A DNA stretch of 64,000 nt from Blastomussa wellsi. Taxonomy: Eukaryota > Cnidaria > Anthozoa > Scleractinia > Plerogyridae. Below, in pieces: positions 24,701 to 35,403 of this stretch; positions within the stretch are counted from its first letter, which is position 1; every line of letters starts with the position of its first letter. Position numbers and translations under genes: made by a program. The stretch spans positions 4,799,531 to 4,863,530 of the forward strand of contig OX393561.1 of assembly GCA_947652115.1 (NCBI GenBank), in the 5' to 3' direction. The notes below the pieces were generated by a model, which was not told the origin of the DNA, did no database searches, and saw nothing but the letters and a program-made list of their open reading frames with translations.

Positions 24701-27700
24701 TGTGTCCTCTCTGACTGGCCACTTTGGTTTTGGTATATGACACGCAGTTGAAAACTGCTCTAAGGTTTTTTCTTGTTAGGAGGGCAACAGGAGAGGGAAA
24801 AACAAGGATCAAGACCATCATAGTCTTGAAAACAATGGCGTGACTTTTATTTACAATCACTTACTATTGCATAATTAACCTGTTATACAGAATAACCCTG
24901 TTTTATCTTCTGCCTACAACAAGCAGAACCCCTGAATATCGTAGGAAAAATGTTAAAGGTGAAAATTTTAAGTATTGTAGGTATTTTGAAAGAACTGTAC
25001 ACACTCCCACATGTTGCTACAAGTTATGTGATAATAGTAAAACATAATTACATGTATCTGGCTCTCAGAAATGAGCATTGTCTTTACATGTAAGCATACA
25101 AAGTTGAGTCAACCACTGGAATGTTCGCTGAACTTTATTTTTTTTGAAGTGTCCATGGCATAATAAATGATCATAATAGTGAGGGACTGGGCTGGGCATG
25201 CCTTACCTCATTCCGAATTCTCTCTTTTTCTGTTCTTATTTGCTGCTCCATCTCCTCATACAGCTTTTGAACTTCTTTATCATGAGAATTTGTTTTGCTG
25301 CAATAGAGAGAAAACATAACAATTATAATATTCACTACTGTGTGAAAGTATCGGCATTAATAACCTAGACAGGAAGTAAATGACCTCATCTCAAAAGTCA
25401 GGAGAATTGTTAAAGGAGCTACGCCATTGTTCACGCACTTTGAAAACTTTAGCCTAAATTTTTCAAAATCGTCATACTTTTTCAATCTGTTTCAATCTTC
25501 CCCATCCTCAGCCATCCTTGTTCCTTTTTGGTTTAGTATCACTCCTTTGGTGTTTTTCTTCTCTTAGCAGACTATTATTTTTATGTTTCCTTAATTGTAA
25601 GGTAATTTAGGTTGCTGAAGAAATAACTCAAAATCTTGTGACATGCACCTCGAGTGACCTTCCATAATAAAAATTCAAATAATAGCAAAGCACTATTTTA
25701 GACGGAAAATGTTAATTGGACCCTTCATGTTCCCTAGGGAGTAAATTGAGTAAGTGCTGTTAGAAATACACGATTCCAAAGTTTAAGATGTTTAGGGTTA
25801 AAATTGATGATTTTACAAGCCCTCAAAGTTGTGTTATTGCTCAGGGGGATAGGTCCTAGTTAAGTCCAAAATCCCATGGCGTGACATCGTTTGGGTGCCA
25901 AAGTCTGTTTATGCACAGACAGTGAGCAAGTTGTTTTTGGAGGGAGAAGACGAGACTCAAAGATGAGTCTGAAAGCAGGGGCACCAGCAACAAAATATTT
26001 CCCTCATTATCGCTTTCCCTCCTTACTATCCGCCATACTGAATTGATCTTTTGGCACCCAAATAACGTCAGAGGCCCATGTCACATAATATTTTGGCCAC
26101 ATGATTCAAATACAACTTTAACCATAAATATCTTAAACTTTGGAATCATGTATTTCTAAGGCTATATTTCATAAAAAATATGAAAAATTACTTCATAGGC
26201 ACTTTAATATTACATCTAGAGTAAATTATTATTGACATAAAGCATTGCAAACATTGAAAGAATCAAATCTGCAATTTTCCAGATCTTGCTCAAACGTCCC
26301 TTGACCCCATGCAAAACCAAACTGATAATAAAAAATAATAATATTAGAACTGAACAAAAATAAAATGGTTTCCAAGGTTTCTAAGTACAGGAGCAGCTGA
26401 AAGGAAATATCCCATATCAAACTTGGGGTAAACCCTAGTTTGTAATTTGCAATTCCTTAAAAATCAGTAGCCTTTTTAAGTATGTACAAATAGGCCATTT
26501 TACAGTTCTGTGCTGAGTAACCAAGCCTTTGAGTGGAAGTGAGGCTGAAGGTGACCTTGTTTTGATGCAGACCCTCTTGCTTTTGATATGTAAATCCTTG
26601 TGTTCTTATGCTAACTAGTTTCTGGTCTTTATCATGGCGAGGTCACCCCAAATCTCGCTTCCATACAGAGGCCTGGTTACATTTCACAGAACTGTAAAAT
26701 GGTATATTAAAGAAGTACTGAAAAATTAAATCTTTTTATTTTTTAATTGCATGATTCCATTTATGTTACATTTGTTTGGATCCTTTTGGGCAGGATCCCC
26801 ATGATGGAATAAGCCATGCACATGGACATGCCACTGAGAGGGATGGAACACAGTTCGTATATAGTTTACATAAAAAAGGAAACCCTTTAGACCTTTATGA
26901 AAATATTGCCACCAAAATACTTTTTCTTCCCTGGAAGAAACATTTGTCAGGAGAATTGAATAATTTACAGACTGCAATGCTTTAAAGATAGAGGAACATG
27001 AAATCATCATCAGTGTCAGGGTATGGAGTTTTTACAGGGACATTTATATCACCAAAAACACAAAAAATAATATGAGGCTAGGCAGGCTATTGTGGCTTTT
27101 TTCCATACAGATCTCTTAGCAACCAGCCATAAACAATGAAAGTTCTCAGAGTAGCATTTAATGATATTATACCATCAAAATTTTAAAAGGACTTGACCAG
27201 AAAAACAAAAGTAAAGACAATTATGGTTTCAATTTTTGCATAAGACTAGTTACTAGAGCTAAATATCTTGAAAACCATTACACTTTGGGTCAGCATATTT
27301 ATTGGCAGATTCAGAGCTAAGGGGTGGGGGAAGGGGGTTGCCCAGTGTGAAAGTGTGAATTTCTGTTTTGGGTGAGCCGACGAAGGGCTAACGCTCGAAA
27401 CGTCAGCTCTCGAATCTCTTTACGGGGGCTAATTACACATTAGTAAAATCCAGCTATTGGTCTATTATCAATGCTGCGTTCTGATTGGTTGAGCTACTAC
27501 CAGGCTATATGTTATAGCCCACTAGTAGCGAAAGCGCCAACTTTGAAAACCAAAACAATGGCAGCTGAATGGCGTTTTGCTGAAGTTTTGAACGAGTATG
27601 TGAGCTCATTATTAGATAAATCTATGCTTTCTAGTTGGATTTTACTAAAACTATTCCTCTCGCCCTCTTGGGCCTTCGGCCTCATGGGCTATTGTCTCAG

Positions 27701-27771
27701 AGCCCAATCGGGCTTGAGCAATAATTGTTAATTATCAACCCAGTTGATAAAAGCAAATTATATTGTTATAC

Positions 27772-27816
<45 letters not shown>

Positions 27817-30002
27817 CTAACCCTCCTTTGGCCCCCTTTCCCACCAGGAAGCCGTTATAAGAGATAAATCTAGAAAACAAACTACTTTTTTTAAGTTTTA
27901 ACGAGTAATAACGAATAAAATGACAAGCCAGTTGACAAGTCAAAACACGCTCTCGAGCTTTAAGGAAGCAGATGGGCTTTTTAATTTCTAGACAAAACAT
28001 ATAATTTTCATAATATTTATCAACAGTGCATTGACGATTATTTTTGTCCGAAGATTCAGACTTAAACAATTAAACAATGTAATAGATTACCTCTACATTA
28101 TTTATCAAGCTGTCAAATAAAATATTTTTCTTTCGATTATGCGCCACAAATAGCAAAGGATGCTTGTACCTTTTGAGGGCTGACTCCAGCTGCTCGGAGT
28201 CCAGTTTTGCTCGCCGTATCTCGCTGGAAACTTTGCCTAAAAACTCCTCGAATTTCTGCAGTCCACGTACATCGTTTTTGCGAAGAGCCTCCCACAAATC
28301 ACGAAGCTGGTCCTTGGTCAGAGATCTGGAGAAAAGATTGATCGGTAATTTTAAATGATAATACTGTAAGTGCGACTTTAAAGAACTGTACAGTTTAAAA
28401 GCAATCATGGTAATCTGGCAATAACGTTTATGATATGATATCGTGATAAATTAACCTATGTGGAATGTCGCCTCAGGATGAATCATTTGGTTTTTTCCTA
28501 CCAGGTGTTACTTAGCCCCTTGTTTGTCTACTCTTCGATTTTTGATAAAAATGCATCACTTATGCAAGCACTTTGACGGCGAAAATTAAAAATGCAATAG
28601 TTAATTAAAAATTCAACGAAACTTGCTAGCCGCTGGTGACTTCACAATTTGGTGTTGATTTCACGGGCAGACGCACGGATCATTCACTCGAAAAAATCTT
28701 TCACTTAATTTTTAATGTTAAAATACCCGAAATTTTAGACCATTTAGCCTTATTGCTTTTTCTTTATAAACAATATGACAAGAGCCCAGCAGCCGAATAA
28801 TAGCTGTTTACAATACGGACCTTGAATAATTACAATCTGGAGTTTTTCCGCTTTTTGTTAACGATGGTTTTATAGCTATGCTAATCGTTTCCGCTCATAA
28901 AAAGAAAGCCTTTGAAAAGTATTCCTGTGAAATCGAACGTCTGATCGGAACGATCGCCTGTTCGAAAAGCCATGAAGCGTACGCTAAAATTTCTCGCAAA
29001 GACACGTGTAAACATAAAATTTCTTTCATTGGCACAACGGGGATTTTGTAGAACAAGCGATGCGAACTAAACACTGTGACAAATAAAGGCACGAAACAGT
29101 ACAAATCACGACTTTCACTTTCAAGCACGCTCTTCCCAAAACAAAATAGACGGAGCAACAATAACATTAATACGTTTCAGCTGTTATTGTAAGCTCGCCA
29201 AGGCGGCAAATTTGATATGCGTAAGTATCAACATTACACCACAAATCAAAGACGGATCAGCGCGGTTTAAAATGCACAATCCATAACGTTGACAGTAGCG
29301 GTAATTTTACCCCGTGAAAATGTCCTCTCCAACGCTTTCCACAATTTCTCGAAATAATGCCTCTTCTGAGGCATGAGTGGGAGATTCTGGTCCAGCTTCC
29401 AAACTTTCGAAAATATCATGTCCCTCCGGTAAGCCCTCCTTTGTAAACTCATCGTTCAAATTGCCGTCGAGTTTTGACGAGTCGAGTTCCGATGTACCGT
29501 CGCCTTCGCCGAGAAATGTACCAAATCCTTCGACGAATTCATCCAGCGTCAAGCGTCCGTTTTTGTCAATGTCGAGCTTATCGAAAATAAAATCAAGCTG
29601 TTCGAAATTCAAGTTCAAATCTTCAGCCACCCGTCCTAAATCAGATTTCGTGATATATCCCTTGCCTTCTGGGTCACACAAGAAGAACAGCTCCCGACCG
29701 GGGTCGCTGATTGATGTGATTTCTTCCAGTTCGCTATTCCCTTCATCGTCCGAATGAATCCCCAGAAACAGGCCAAAACCCGCTGTGAACTCCTCTAAAG
29801 TCAAGTAGCCATTCTCGTCGTCATCGAGTTCATTGAAAGTCTGCTTAACTTGGTTTGCATCGAGAGGTAGTCCGAGCTCTGCGATAACATTTTGAAGTTC
29901 GCTCTCAGTGATGTACCCTCTCCCGCCTTGGTCGCACAAATTGTACAGCTCTATGGCTCGCTCTTTCAACACTTGTTTCAGCTGATCTGGGTCTTCGGCC
30001 AT
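1622..30002 (-). CDS. CRACR2A: CRACR2A/RASEF-family large Rab (EF-hand, coiled coil, Rab GTPase)
   Basis: Calcium-sensing large Rab; in vertebrates CRACR2A (Rab46) is a calcium-regulated dynein adaptor and regulator of store-operated channels. Coding exons read from splice sites and phase (minus strand): 30002-29311, 28325-28170, 25297-25207, 22496-22401, 21896-21825, 21553-21438, 11829-11758, 11478-11421, 9762-9715, 7606-7461, 6343-6248, 5414-5272, 4886-4773, 4409-4255, 3712-3553, 3427-3346, 2710-2596, 2382-2272, 1870-1794, 1706-1622. They total 2685 nt, about 894 residues, with every junction in phase. Order: four EF-hands, coiled coil containing [13 protein letters not shown] (very like CRACR2A), basic then acidic linker, Rab domain, C-terminal KKKCCK. 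Start is MAEDPDQ with no upstream in-frame alternative. The linker and several coiled-coil segments resemble CRACR2A more than RASEF. Orthology to CRACR2A rather than RASEF or RAB44 is inference from remembered family sequences. Confidence 0.88.
2067..2222. repeat. Degenerate tetranucleotide repeat (GTCA/GTCC/GGCA)
   Basis: Runs of CAGTCAGT, GTCCGTCC and GGCAGGCA over about 155 bp, inside the intron between the GTPase exons at 2272 and 1870. A smaller GGGA run (about 1951-1968) precedes it. No coding potential. Confidence 0.85.
2805..2879. repeat. Short perfect-looking hairpin in a Rab intron
   Basis: Arms beginning CAACGCCA and ending TGGCGTTG, about 37 bp each and nearly complementary throughout (GGTTGCAAATTT / AAATTTGCAACC), separated by one base. 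Probably a tiny palindromic MITE. Confidence 0.7.
4255..11829 (-). CDS. CRACR2A: Exons 7-14 of the large Rab: end of coiled coil and charged linker
   Basis: Exons at 11829-11758, 11478-11421, 9762-9715, 7606-7461, 6343-6248, 5414-5272, 4886-4773 and 4409-4255. The first two read [20 protein letters not shown] then [16 protein letters not shown], closely like the RVTESLQREKAGLLKQLDFL part of CRACR2A. Then follow a basic piece ([29 protein letters not shown]), a piece with [14 protein letters not shown], an acidic piece ([20 protein letters not shown]) and [20 protein letters not shown] leading to the GTPase. Exon 7 takes phase 2, so both exon 6 and the giant exon can feed it. The exon at 6343 has a second acceptor 6 nt downstream. 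Two further in-frame segments (10481-10470, 12 nt; 8137-7997, 141 nt) have usable splice sites and could be optional exons. Confidence 0.8.
5762..5969 (-). mobile_element. MITE family 1, copy 1
   Basis: Bounded by CCATTTTACAGTTCTG and its inverse CAGAACTGTAAAATGG. An inverted, closely similar copy is at 26493-26702, also within an intron of the large Rab gene, sharing internal blocks such as AAGGTCACC and GTTCTTATGCTAAC in reverse. Confidence 0.8.
6807..7000 (+). mobile_element. MITE family 2, copy 1
   Basis: Starts TTAAAGGAGCTACGTCACGA and shares AAAACACCAAAGGAGTGATA and AACAAGGATGGCTGAGGATG with an opposite-strand copy at 25409-25645, which also begins TTAAAGGAGCTACG. The open frames across it are not gene-like. 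Confidence 0.65.
9507..9633. mobile_element. Small inverted-repeat element with G21 run
   Basis: Ends CCTGCGAACAGGCTC and GAGCTTGTTCGCAGG, about 15 bp with few mismatches. A run of about 20 G residues is near the left end. A related half-end (GCCTGTTCACAGGCTCTC) is seen near 31105. Confidence 0.65.
12206..18885 (-). CDS. Giant alternative first exon, 2226 codons, with 17 [CST]QT motifs
   Basis: Uninterrupted reading frame inside the intron between exons 6 and 7 of the large Rab gene, same strand. Proposed start is ATG at 18885 ([10 protein letters not shown]), with A at -3; the frame is open a further 8 codons upstream to near an acceptor-like TTTTAG at 18909-18910. Without splicing the frame stops at 12130. 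The donor GG|gtatttc after residue 2226 is phase 2 and joins exon 7 (11829) in frame, giving about 2713 residues with the coiled-coil end and Rab domain but no EF-hands. Exon 6 cannot splice to the upstream acceptor in frame (a stop follows at once), so this looks like an alternative promoter/first exon rather than a cassette. The protein is highly acidic, Ser/Glu/Asp-rich and probably disordered. Residues about 1726-2189 hold 17 [CST]QT motifs. It matches no domain I recognise. An independent single-exon gene ending at 12130 is the alternative. Confidence 0.72.
12319..13710 (-). repeat. Protein-level array of [CST]QT motifs (candidate LC8 sites)
   Basis: In the C-terminal fifth of the giant exon 17 short motifs of the form x-x-[CST]-Q-T-x occur in 464 residues: KESQTS, KESQTN, VQCQTE, EGCQTL, KQCQTV, MECQTF, KECQTS, KQCQTL, KLCQTS, KECQTL, KECQTT, QSTQTD, RESQTT, KVCQTV, QESQTL, RGCQTM, ELSQTN. 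Related forms are CGVQVE and KDCQAM. Dynein light chain LC8 (DYNLL) binds disordered strands anchored on TQT, with GIQV as a known variant. Here Cys or Ser usually replaces the first Thr, and one site (QSTQTD) is canonical. Function is inferred; the motif repetition itself is plain in the sequence. Confidence 0.75.
21438..28325 (-). CDS. CRACR2A: Coiled-coil exons 2-6 of the large Rab
   Basis: Five short exons: 28325-28170, 25297-25207, 22496-22401, 21896-21825, 21553-21438. All have clear AG acceptors and GT donors, and junction phases 2,0,0,0,2. The translation is charged and heptad-like: [28 protein letters not shown], then [13 protein letters not shown], then [55 protein letters not shown] and AMEKKERA. 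The SALKR to YEEMEQQI stretch matches the CRACR2A segment of the same order. In CRACR2A-type adaptors this region dimerises and contacts dynein/dynactin; that role is carried over by homology. The last donor (GCTAG|gtaggt) is phase 2, the same phase as the donor proposed for the giant exon downstream. Confidence 0.85.
22960..23270. mobile_element. Degraded copy of the palindromic repeat also at 40213-40610
   Basis: Shares with 40213-40610 the order GGTCCGG, CATACATTTCTT, ATGGCTRTATCT, TTAACACCAAA, ACTATG and ATAATCCCATAAT. It lies between coiled-coil exons of the large Rab gene. No coding content. Confidence 0.6.
23811..24204. mobile_element. Near-perfect palindromic element, two 180-bp arms
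   Basis: Left arm 23811-23990 (CACAGGCAGCCCAAGCTCACG ... TTTTGCCGAT) is repeated in reverse at 24026-24204 (ATCGGCAAAA ... GGGCTGCCTGTG), with a 35-bp spacer and few differences. It lies in a large Rab intron (between 25207 and 22496) and would fold into a long hairpin in the pre-mRNA. Confidence 0.88.
25409..25645 (-). mobile_element. MITE family 2, copy 2
   Basis: Opposite-strand partner of 6807-7000. It begins TTAAAGGAGCTACGCCA and contains CATCCTCAGCCATCCTTGTT and TATCACTCCTTTGGTGTTTT, the reverse complements of blocks in copy 1. Confidence 0.65.
25760..26159. mobile_element. MITE with terminal inverted repeats of about 40 bp
   Basis: Left end TTAGAAATACACGATTCCAA..TTTAAGATG and right end TCTTAAACTTTGGAATCATG..ATTTCTAA are inverse copies with few changes. 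The interior is non-coding. It sits between the exon at 25297 and the exon at 28170 of the large Rab. Confidence 0.75.
26493..26702 (+). mobile_element. MITE family 1, copy 2
   Basis: GGCCATTTTACAGTTCTGTG at the left and CACAGAACTGTAAAATGG at the right. Inverted relative to copy 1 at 5762-5969. Confidence 0.8.
27360..27845 (+). mobile_element. Penelope-like terminal repeat interrupted by another element
   Basis: GCCGACGAAGGGCTAACGCT, CGAAACGTCAGC and CTCTTTACGGGGGCTAATTA (to about 27439) correspond to the minus-strand copy at 33155-33310. There the text runs straight on to ATTATCAACCC; here that text resumes only at about 27730. The 27440-27730 segment has inverted ends AGTAAAATCCAGCTA / TAGTTGGATTTTACT and looks like a later insertion. 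The family call rests on the hammerhead-like core and is an inference. Confidence 0.55.
29311..30002 (-). CDS. CRACR2A: Exon 1 of the large Rab: four EF-hands
   Basis: First coding exon, 230 codons plus two bases, ending at a GG|gtaaaa donor (phase 2). Two EF-hand pairs are visible. Loops [12 protein letters not shown] (about residues 25-36) and [12 protein letters not shown] (about 61-72) form pair one; [12 protein letters not shown] and [12 protein letters not shown] form pair two. The second loop of each pair is a canonical D-x-D-x-N-G loop, while the first of each pair is less canonical, with Gly-rich positions. The pairs share the framing phrases LCDxxGxGYIT and GFGxFLG, so an internal duplication is likely; vertebrate CRACR2A and RASEF have a single pair. 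The tail of the exon is acidic and probably disordered. Confidence 0.9.
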
Positions 30003-33000
30003 TGTTCAAACCACATCGACAAAAACCAAGCCATACAAGAGCGCAATTCTTTAGTGCTAATTGCTGGAAGATCTGCTTAACGCTAAAATCAACAAACTGG
30101 CTTCAATATCGCTGCTCCATATCTCCTCTTCGGGCAATACTACGATATTCTCTCGACGGAATCAAATTTACCAGTGCGGCTGGGAAGCTATCTTACACTG
30201 AATAATTATGCGGCGTTGCTACATTTTCGTTAGCTGTGTTGACTTTCGAGTCATCAAGGTTCTAAAACATGCATGCATGGCTCGACATCCAGCTACCTGG
30301 AAACGTGCGAAAACTGTACTCTCTGGGGAGGCAAGAGGCGACACTGTGGTCGAAATCAACAAGCCGGGGAATCTTCCCTTGCGCTCTAGAATCGTACATC
30401 GTGGAAAATGATCACATATACCTAAACATAAACCCGAGAGATGTCATTCCATACCGAAAAAGCACAATATCGCGATTAATTGTATTTCTTTTTATATCAT
30501 TACAGAAATTTATGTTTTATTCATATTGTTGTATCTGGTTCTACTCCGGTATTAAACACAGTAGCTGACAATGCAATTTGTTTTCTTCGAGTTTAAGCCG
30601 CCGACAGAATTTAATCTCATTATTGTAATAAAACAAAGTTCAGTGATTGGCTTCATCCTGAATTTCCATGATTTTGCACTAAAGTGTAAGCTTTGGTGAA
30701 ATATAAAGATATATCGCTATTTATTTTGCATGGAATCTAGCTCTGTTATGTCATCTTTAAATATATCACAAACGTATACTGCTGATATTGGCTTCACACT
30801 GGACGTTGGTCAAGACAAAAATATTCTCTAATGGTCTTTAATCTATCAGCCACATGATAAATATTTGTTGTAAATAAGGTTTCCAAGTATTTATGAATAA
30901 TTAGTGCACTGCAAGTCCAATAAAAAGAACTTGAAGCCGCCGAACTTAACGATCGTCCTTATAGGTCAACTGGTGCGTTACTTTAGTGAAAACCCTGTTG
31001 AGTCAAATTTGATAATGGGCATGCAGATTGAAAACAGAAAGTTTTATTAATCTCAAAAGATAGCACGCCAGGCCACGCAATAGCCTCCAGTGAGTGGCGA
31101 TTAAAGCCTGTTCACAGGCTCTCTAACGAGGATATGAGGCGAAAAGAAAGCGGAATTCGAATGAAAGGGTAGCTTTAGATCGGAAGAGCCTGTTCCTTCC
31201 GTCTGTTAGCCTATTCAGAGTCTAACGGTAGGCAATAATTAGATTGTGCTAGAAACAAAGCTCGCAATTTGTTTATTTCTATTGCTAGAAGGATCTTGCT
31301 ACCGTCAAATTGATTCAGCACCCACGAGGCTAGAACTGAAGGGCATTTACGGACGGTAGCTATAGTGACGAAGTTTGACTACAGGTCGACAACATACATT
31401 TTTTGGTATTTTATTGTTTTATGGTAGATACATCATTTCAAAGTCACATTGCACTTCTCTACACTAAACTACTATTCACTACACATAAATGAACAGATCA
31501 CAGAAAAGGAAATTAAGAAAAATGCAAAAAACATACTTGGATTACATTTTCAAGAAGTCAGTGACAAATATCGTTTAGGAAACAAGAGAACGTAAATTTT
31601 TTTCAAATTGGACAGCTCGTGTATTTTTGACTGAAAGTCCTTATTGAAACGATTCAAATTAATCCTAAATTGGCGTTCAGTTCTCAGTAATTTAAAGGGC
31701 CTTTGCCACTTTTCTGCGCATGTGTGACGATTTGATTTCTGGTCCGACGGACCAGAAATCAAAGTTAATTTCATGTATGCGATTAAAATCATCTTCCATC
31801 GACCTCACGAGGCTTGCAAAAGCTATACAAATAGAGGTAAAGGATTATTTGGTAATTCGTGAAAGTTTTAAACGGAATATATTGCTTGTATTTTCATATC
31901 AACATCACAGGAAATATGATGTTCTCGAAGGGTAATACACAAAGCTGCTCGGGATGAAAGCTAAAACAAAGGAATGAGGCTAAACAAAGAGGTGTCCGAG
32001 CGCACGTGAAAACTCCAAAACAATTGCAAAAGGCCACGGTGGTTCGTGTATCATGAAAACTGGTGGTCCGAAGGCGCTTTTAGACGTCTCGGACGACCGG
32101 ACAACCTCTAACAACTTCGAGCACTGTGACTCAGATATAATCAATTCAGTATGCACAACGTGACCATATCTTATTTTCTTGATGCAGTACGTGCGGTACT
32201 CGTCGGTTCAAATCTGGGCCTTTCCAGTTTGTCTCTACGCTGAAGGGTTGGAATACGTGACCTTTCACTTCCTTTTTCTCTCTTGGGGGATGAAACTAGA
32301 CTAGTCTTGTCTATTTTAATTTATACTACAACTTTGTTTGCAATAGAGACGATAGCTTGGCAAATTAATGAGAAACGGAAAACGCAAGTTTGACGGAGCA
32401 AACCAACGTGATTTGTAATCTGTTGATTCCATGTCGAAGAGAAGACGAGAAAACACTTAAATAATTTTCTTTGTCATGTTTGTGAAAGCAAAATATTTAT
32501 GATTACAACCTTTTCTTTTGCTTCATGCCAATGTTACGTCCGCAACAACTGTTGCGTGCGCGCGCAGACAGGGAAACAAAAAAAGATTTATAAACGCTTT
32601 TGCCAAAACTTTCCTCGTTAGTCATTACGTTAAGAAGTGCAGTGAGGAAGGCATGACCAGTATTGACTTATTTCTCTTGTTTACAGGTAAGTTGAAAGTT
32701 CCAAAGAATGGTGAGATGCAAATTGTTCAGTGGTAGCAATGTTGCGGAATGCTTCCAACCCTGACAGGGAAAACTGGATATACACTCGAAAAACAAGTTT
32801 ACTAGCTTACGTTGTTCTAAATCTCTCCATTATTAAATATAAACCCATATGGCTTTGAAACTTGATGTTTTGATTTATCCGCTACTATTGCCAGCATGTG
32901 CTAAACTATAGCTATCAATTTATTATTCCCATCAAGCAAAAAATGCTTGAACGTGCTTCGTTCTGTTAAACAGCACAAAAGGAAGTGACTAGAGCACGAA

Positions 33001-33154
33001 GCGCAGGGTGTTCCTCTCTGAAGTCTTCTTGAGTGCTCTTGTGTTTTACAACAGAGCAAAAGGACGCTTAAGGCTTTATATTTGATTTATGATAAAGTTC
33101 TACCTAAAGCGAGAGTTTTTGTGTGTTTAATAAACCAATGAGATCGCTTATTAG

Positions 33155-33310
33155 AGGGGGTAAGTTTCTAAGGAAACTGTGGTGTGCGTCGGTGGAAAGT
33201 AAAGCAAAATAATTTGGTTTCATCAATGGGTTGATAATGTAAATTGGCCACCGTAAAGAGATTCGAAAGCTGACTTTTCGAGCGTAAGCCCTTCGTCGGA
33301 GCGAATCAAG
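33155..33310 (-). mobile_element. Penelope-like terminal repeat, minus copy
   Basis: Minus strand reads CTCCGACGAAGGGCTTACGC, TCGAAAAGTCAGC, TCTCTTTACGGTGGCCAATT, TACATTATCAACCC, then the GACGCACACCACAGTTTCC text. It is the uninterrupted counterpart of 27360-27845. Confidence 0.6.
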
Positions 33311-34068
33311 GAATTGATTGGCAATTTATTATATATATGGGTTATTGACCAAGTGTGAGGTTTTTTGCGTGTTTATGGACCGAGACGAAGCTTGCGTGTT
33401 TATGGACCGGAAAAGCTTGGTCAATGAAGGATTTATTATATGGGATAAAACACCAAAAATGATCTCTGTATTTATGGGACAAAGCGCGTAATCCCGAGCG
33501 GGCAAGATAGTTACAGCTTGACCGCTCGGGTAGCCAATCACAGAGCGGAATTTGGTTCATCTTGCCCGCTGACGGAGTTAGTAATATAATAAGTAGTGAT
33601 AACGCCTGTGCTTTTCCTGCACAATACTACAATGACAAAATAAAAATGTTGACATAGTCAACATTTTAGGTCTAATTCTAGTACGCTTGCTTATAGTTAT
33701 AACGTCCGCTTTTCCAACAAATTTAGGCTATTTCTCAGCTATCAGTTACAGACAATTTGAACCATTTCTCGGCTATCAGTTAATTTTCAAAGATCTCAGT
33801 TAAAGTGCCTATGACAGATTTTTTTATTTTCCTGTTCGAATCTACATTGGGTCCTGATATGAAAAGCGAAAGAAAATTCCAGTAGCGATTTTCGTTCCCA
33901 GCGTTTTTGTCGTTTAAAAACGAGAATTTTACTTCCCGTTGGGTCAAATACCGCGCCAAGATGGGAACGGGGCGAGCTGGCTGTTTTCGTGTCACCGGGA
34001 ACACAACGGCAAAGAGAAAGTAAGAGATTGTGGACACGCTATTTTAGCGTGACGCTAAAATGCATTCA

Positions 34069-34342
34069 CGTCCCCAGAGACACTTGCCCCTCTTTGCCGG
34101 CTGGGCCTGTGCACGAAGAACAAGTGGCTCTGGGGACACATGATTTGATTGGCTGAAATCTAACAAAGGGAGTTCAATCACATCTACCGTTTTAAACGTG
34201 CTAATGATTTGGGATTTTAAAACGGCTGATGTGATTGGACTCCCTTTGTTAGATTTCAGCCAATCAAATCATGTGTCTCCACAGCCACTTGTTCCTCGTG
34301 CACAGGCCCAGCCGGCTAAGAGGGGCAAGTGGCTCTGGGACG
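34069..34342. mobile_element. Palindromic MITE, 128-bp arms
   Basis: Arm 34069-34196 (CGTCCCCAGAGACACTTGCC ... CCGTTTTAAA) is inverted at 34215-34342 (TTTTAAAACGG ... GGGGCAAGTGGCTCTGGGAC), with an 18-bp spacer. Just outside the left arm is a second small palindrome, ATTTTAGCG / CGCTAAAAT (34040-34060). Confidence 0.85.
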
Positions 34343-35403
34343 AGAATGGCTAAAATATTCAACAACCAAGATATCTAAGTCTTTCTTTGTCAAAAGTTGT
34401 TTAAGTGTCGATAATAAAATGTCAAGTAAAATGTCTAAAGAATTTGACTCTAGTCAGGAAAGCGATTCGGACTTATCTGAGAGTGCGGATCGAGACAGAA
34501 TCTGTGAAGTCCATTGTTATTGAGTAGGACCCTTAGAGTGCGTAAAAGGAGAGGATGAAATGAAATTTGCTTTTCCTCTTTTTAACGTTTCCACATCCAT
34601 AAACAACGCATCGGTGGAACATTTTTCAGCAGACAGGAAATTGAAACCGGGATAAGCTCCGGCCTGATGGGCCACTAGGGTCGAATGCAGACTTTACCCT
34701 TACCCCCCACCCACCCCCCATCTGACGCCCTTCCCGATTATGCTAGAATCTTTTTGGCATAATTTAGCTTAACGAGCCCATCACTTTTCTAATGGTCCTC
34801 CCCTTATTTGTAAGACCCTTAAGAAAAAAAGTGGTGCCTATTTCTCCATTACTCCCACTGGACGCCATCAGTAACAAACGGCCTGTTTTCCTTTCGGATT
34901 CAAGCTGTGAATTCGTCTACCGTCGAAAATAGTCATGGGCATGCTTTTCGTATGGTTACACACCACTTAACTATAAATAGACCTGTTTTCTCTCGATTTC
35001 CCCCTTCTTCGTTTTGAAAACGGACGCCAGACGGAGTTTATCATCTCCCCGCCCTCTTCCCTGTAGCGATGGTTTATATTTTGGCCTCAGGTCTTGCTCA
35101 TTTTGAGCCGTACAATCCCTGCCTGGGGCGTTTGAGAGTGGGGGTCCCGGTGAAAATTTATTACTGTTAAATCAGCCTTGTTTTCTTCTCGTTGAGCTAC
35201 GGAAGAGATACTGCATCTCTGAAGGTTAAGAAAAGGTAGAATCTGCGTCAGGCGAAACGGCCAACACCGCCGGAGCTTATCCAGGATTTTTTTAGCATCA
35301 TGTGACTAGGAATATATCTAATCCAGCCTGGGTACAAGGAGATAAATCTTCTATTAGGACGACGCACAATCTAAATCCTGCTGTTTTAAATAAATAGAAT
35401 AAA

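Noticed and set aside
27471..27731. 86-residue frame in the 27.5 kb region
   Set aside because: It lies wholly within the element inserted in the Penelope-like repeat and has no coding signature.
30269..30568. Possible small gene upstream of the large Rab start
   Set aside because: The 99-residue frame is of mixed composition with no domain, splice or promoter support.
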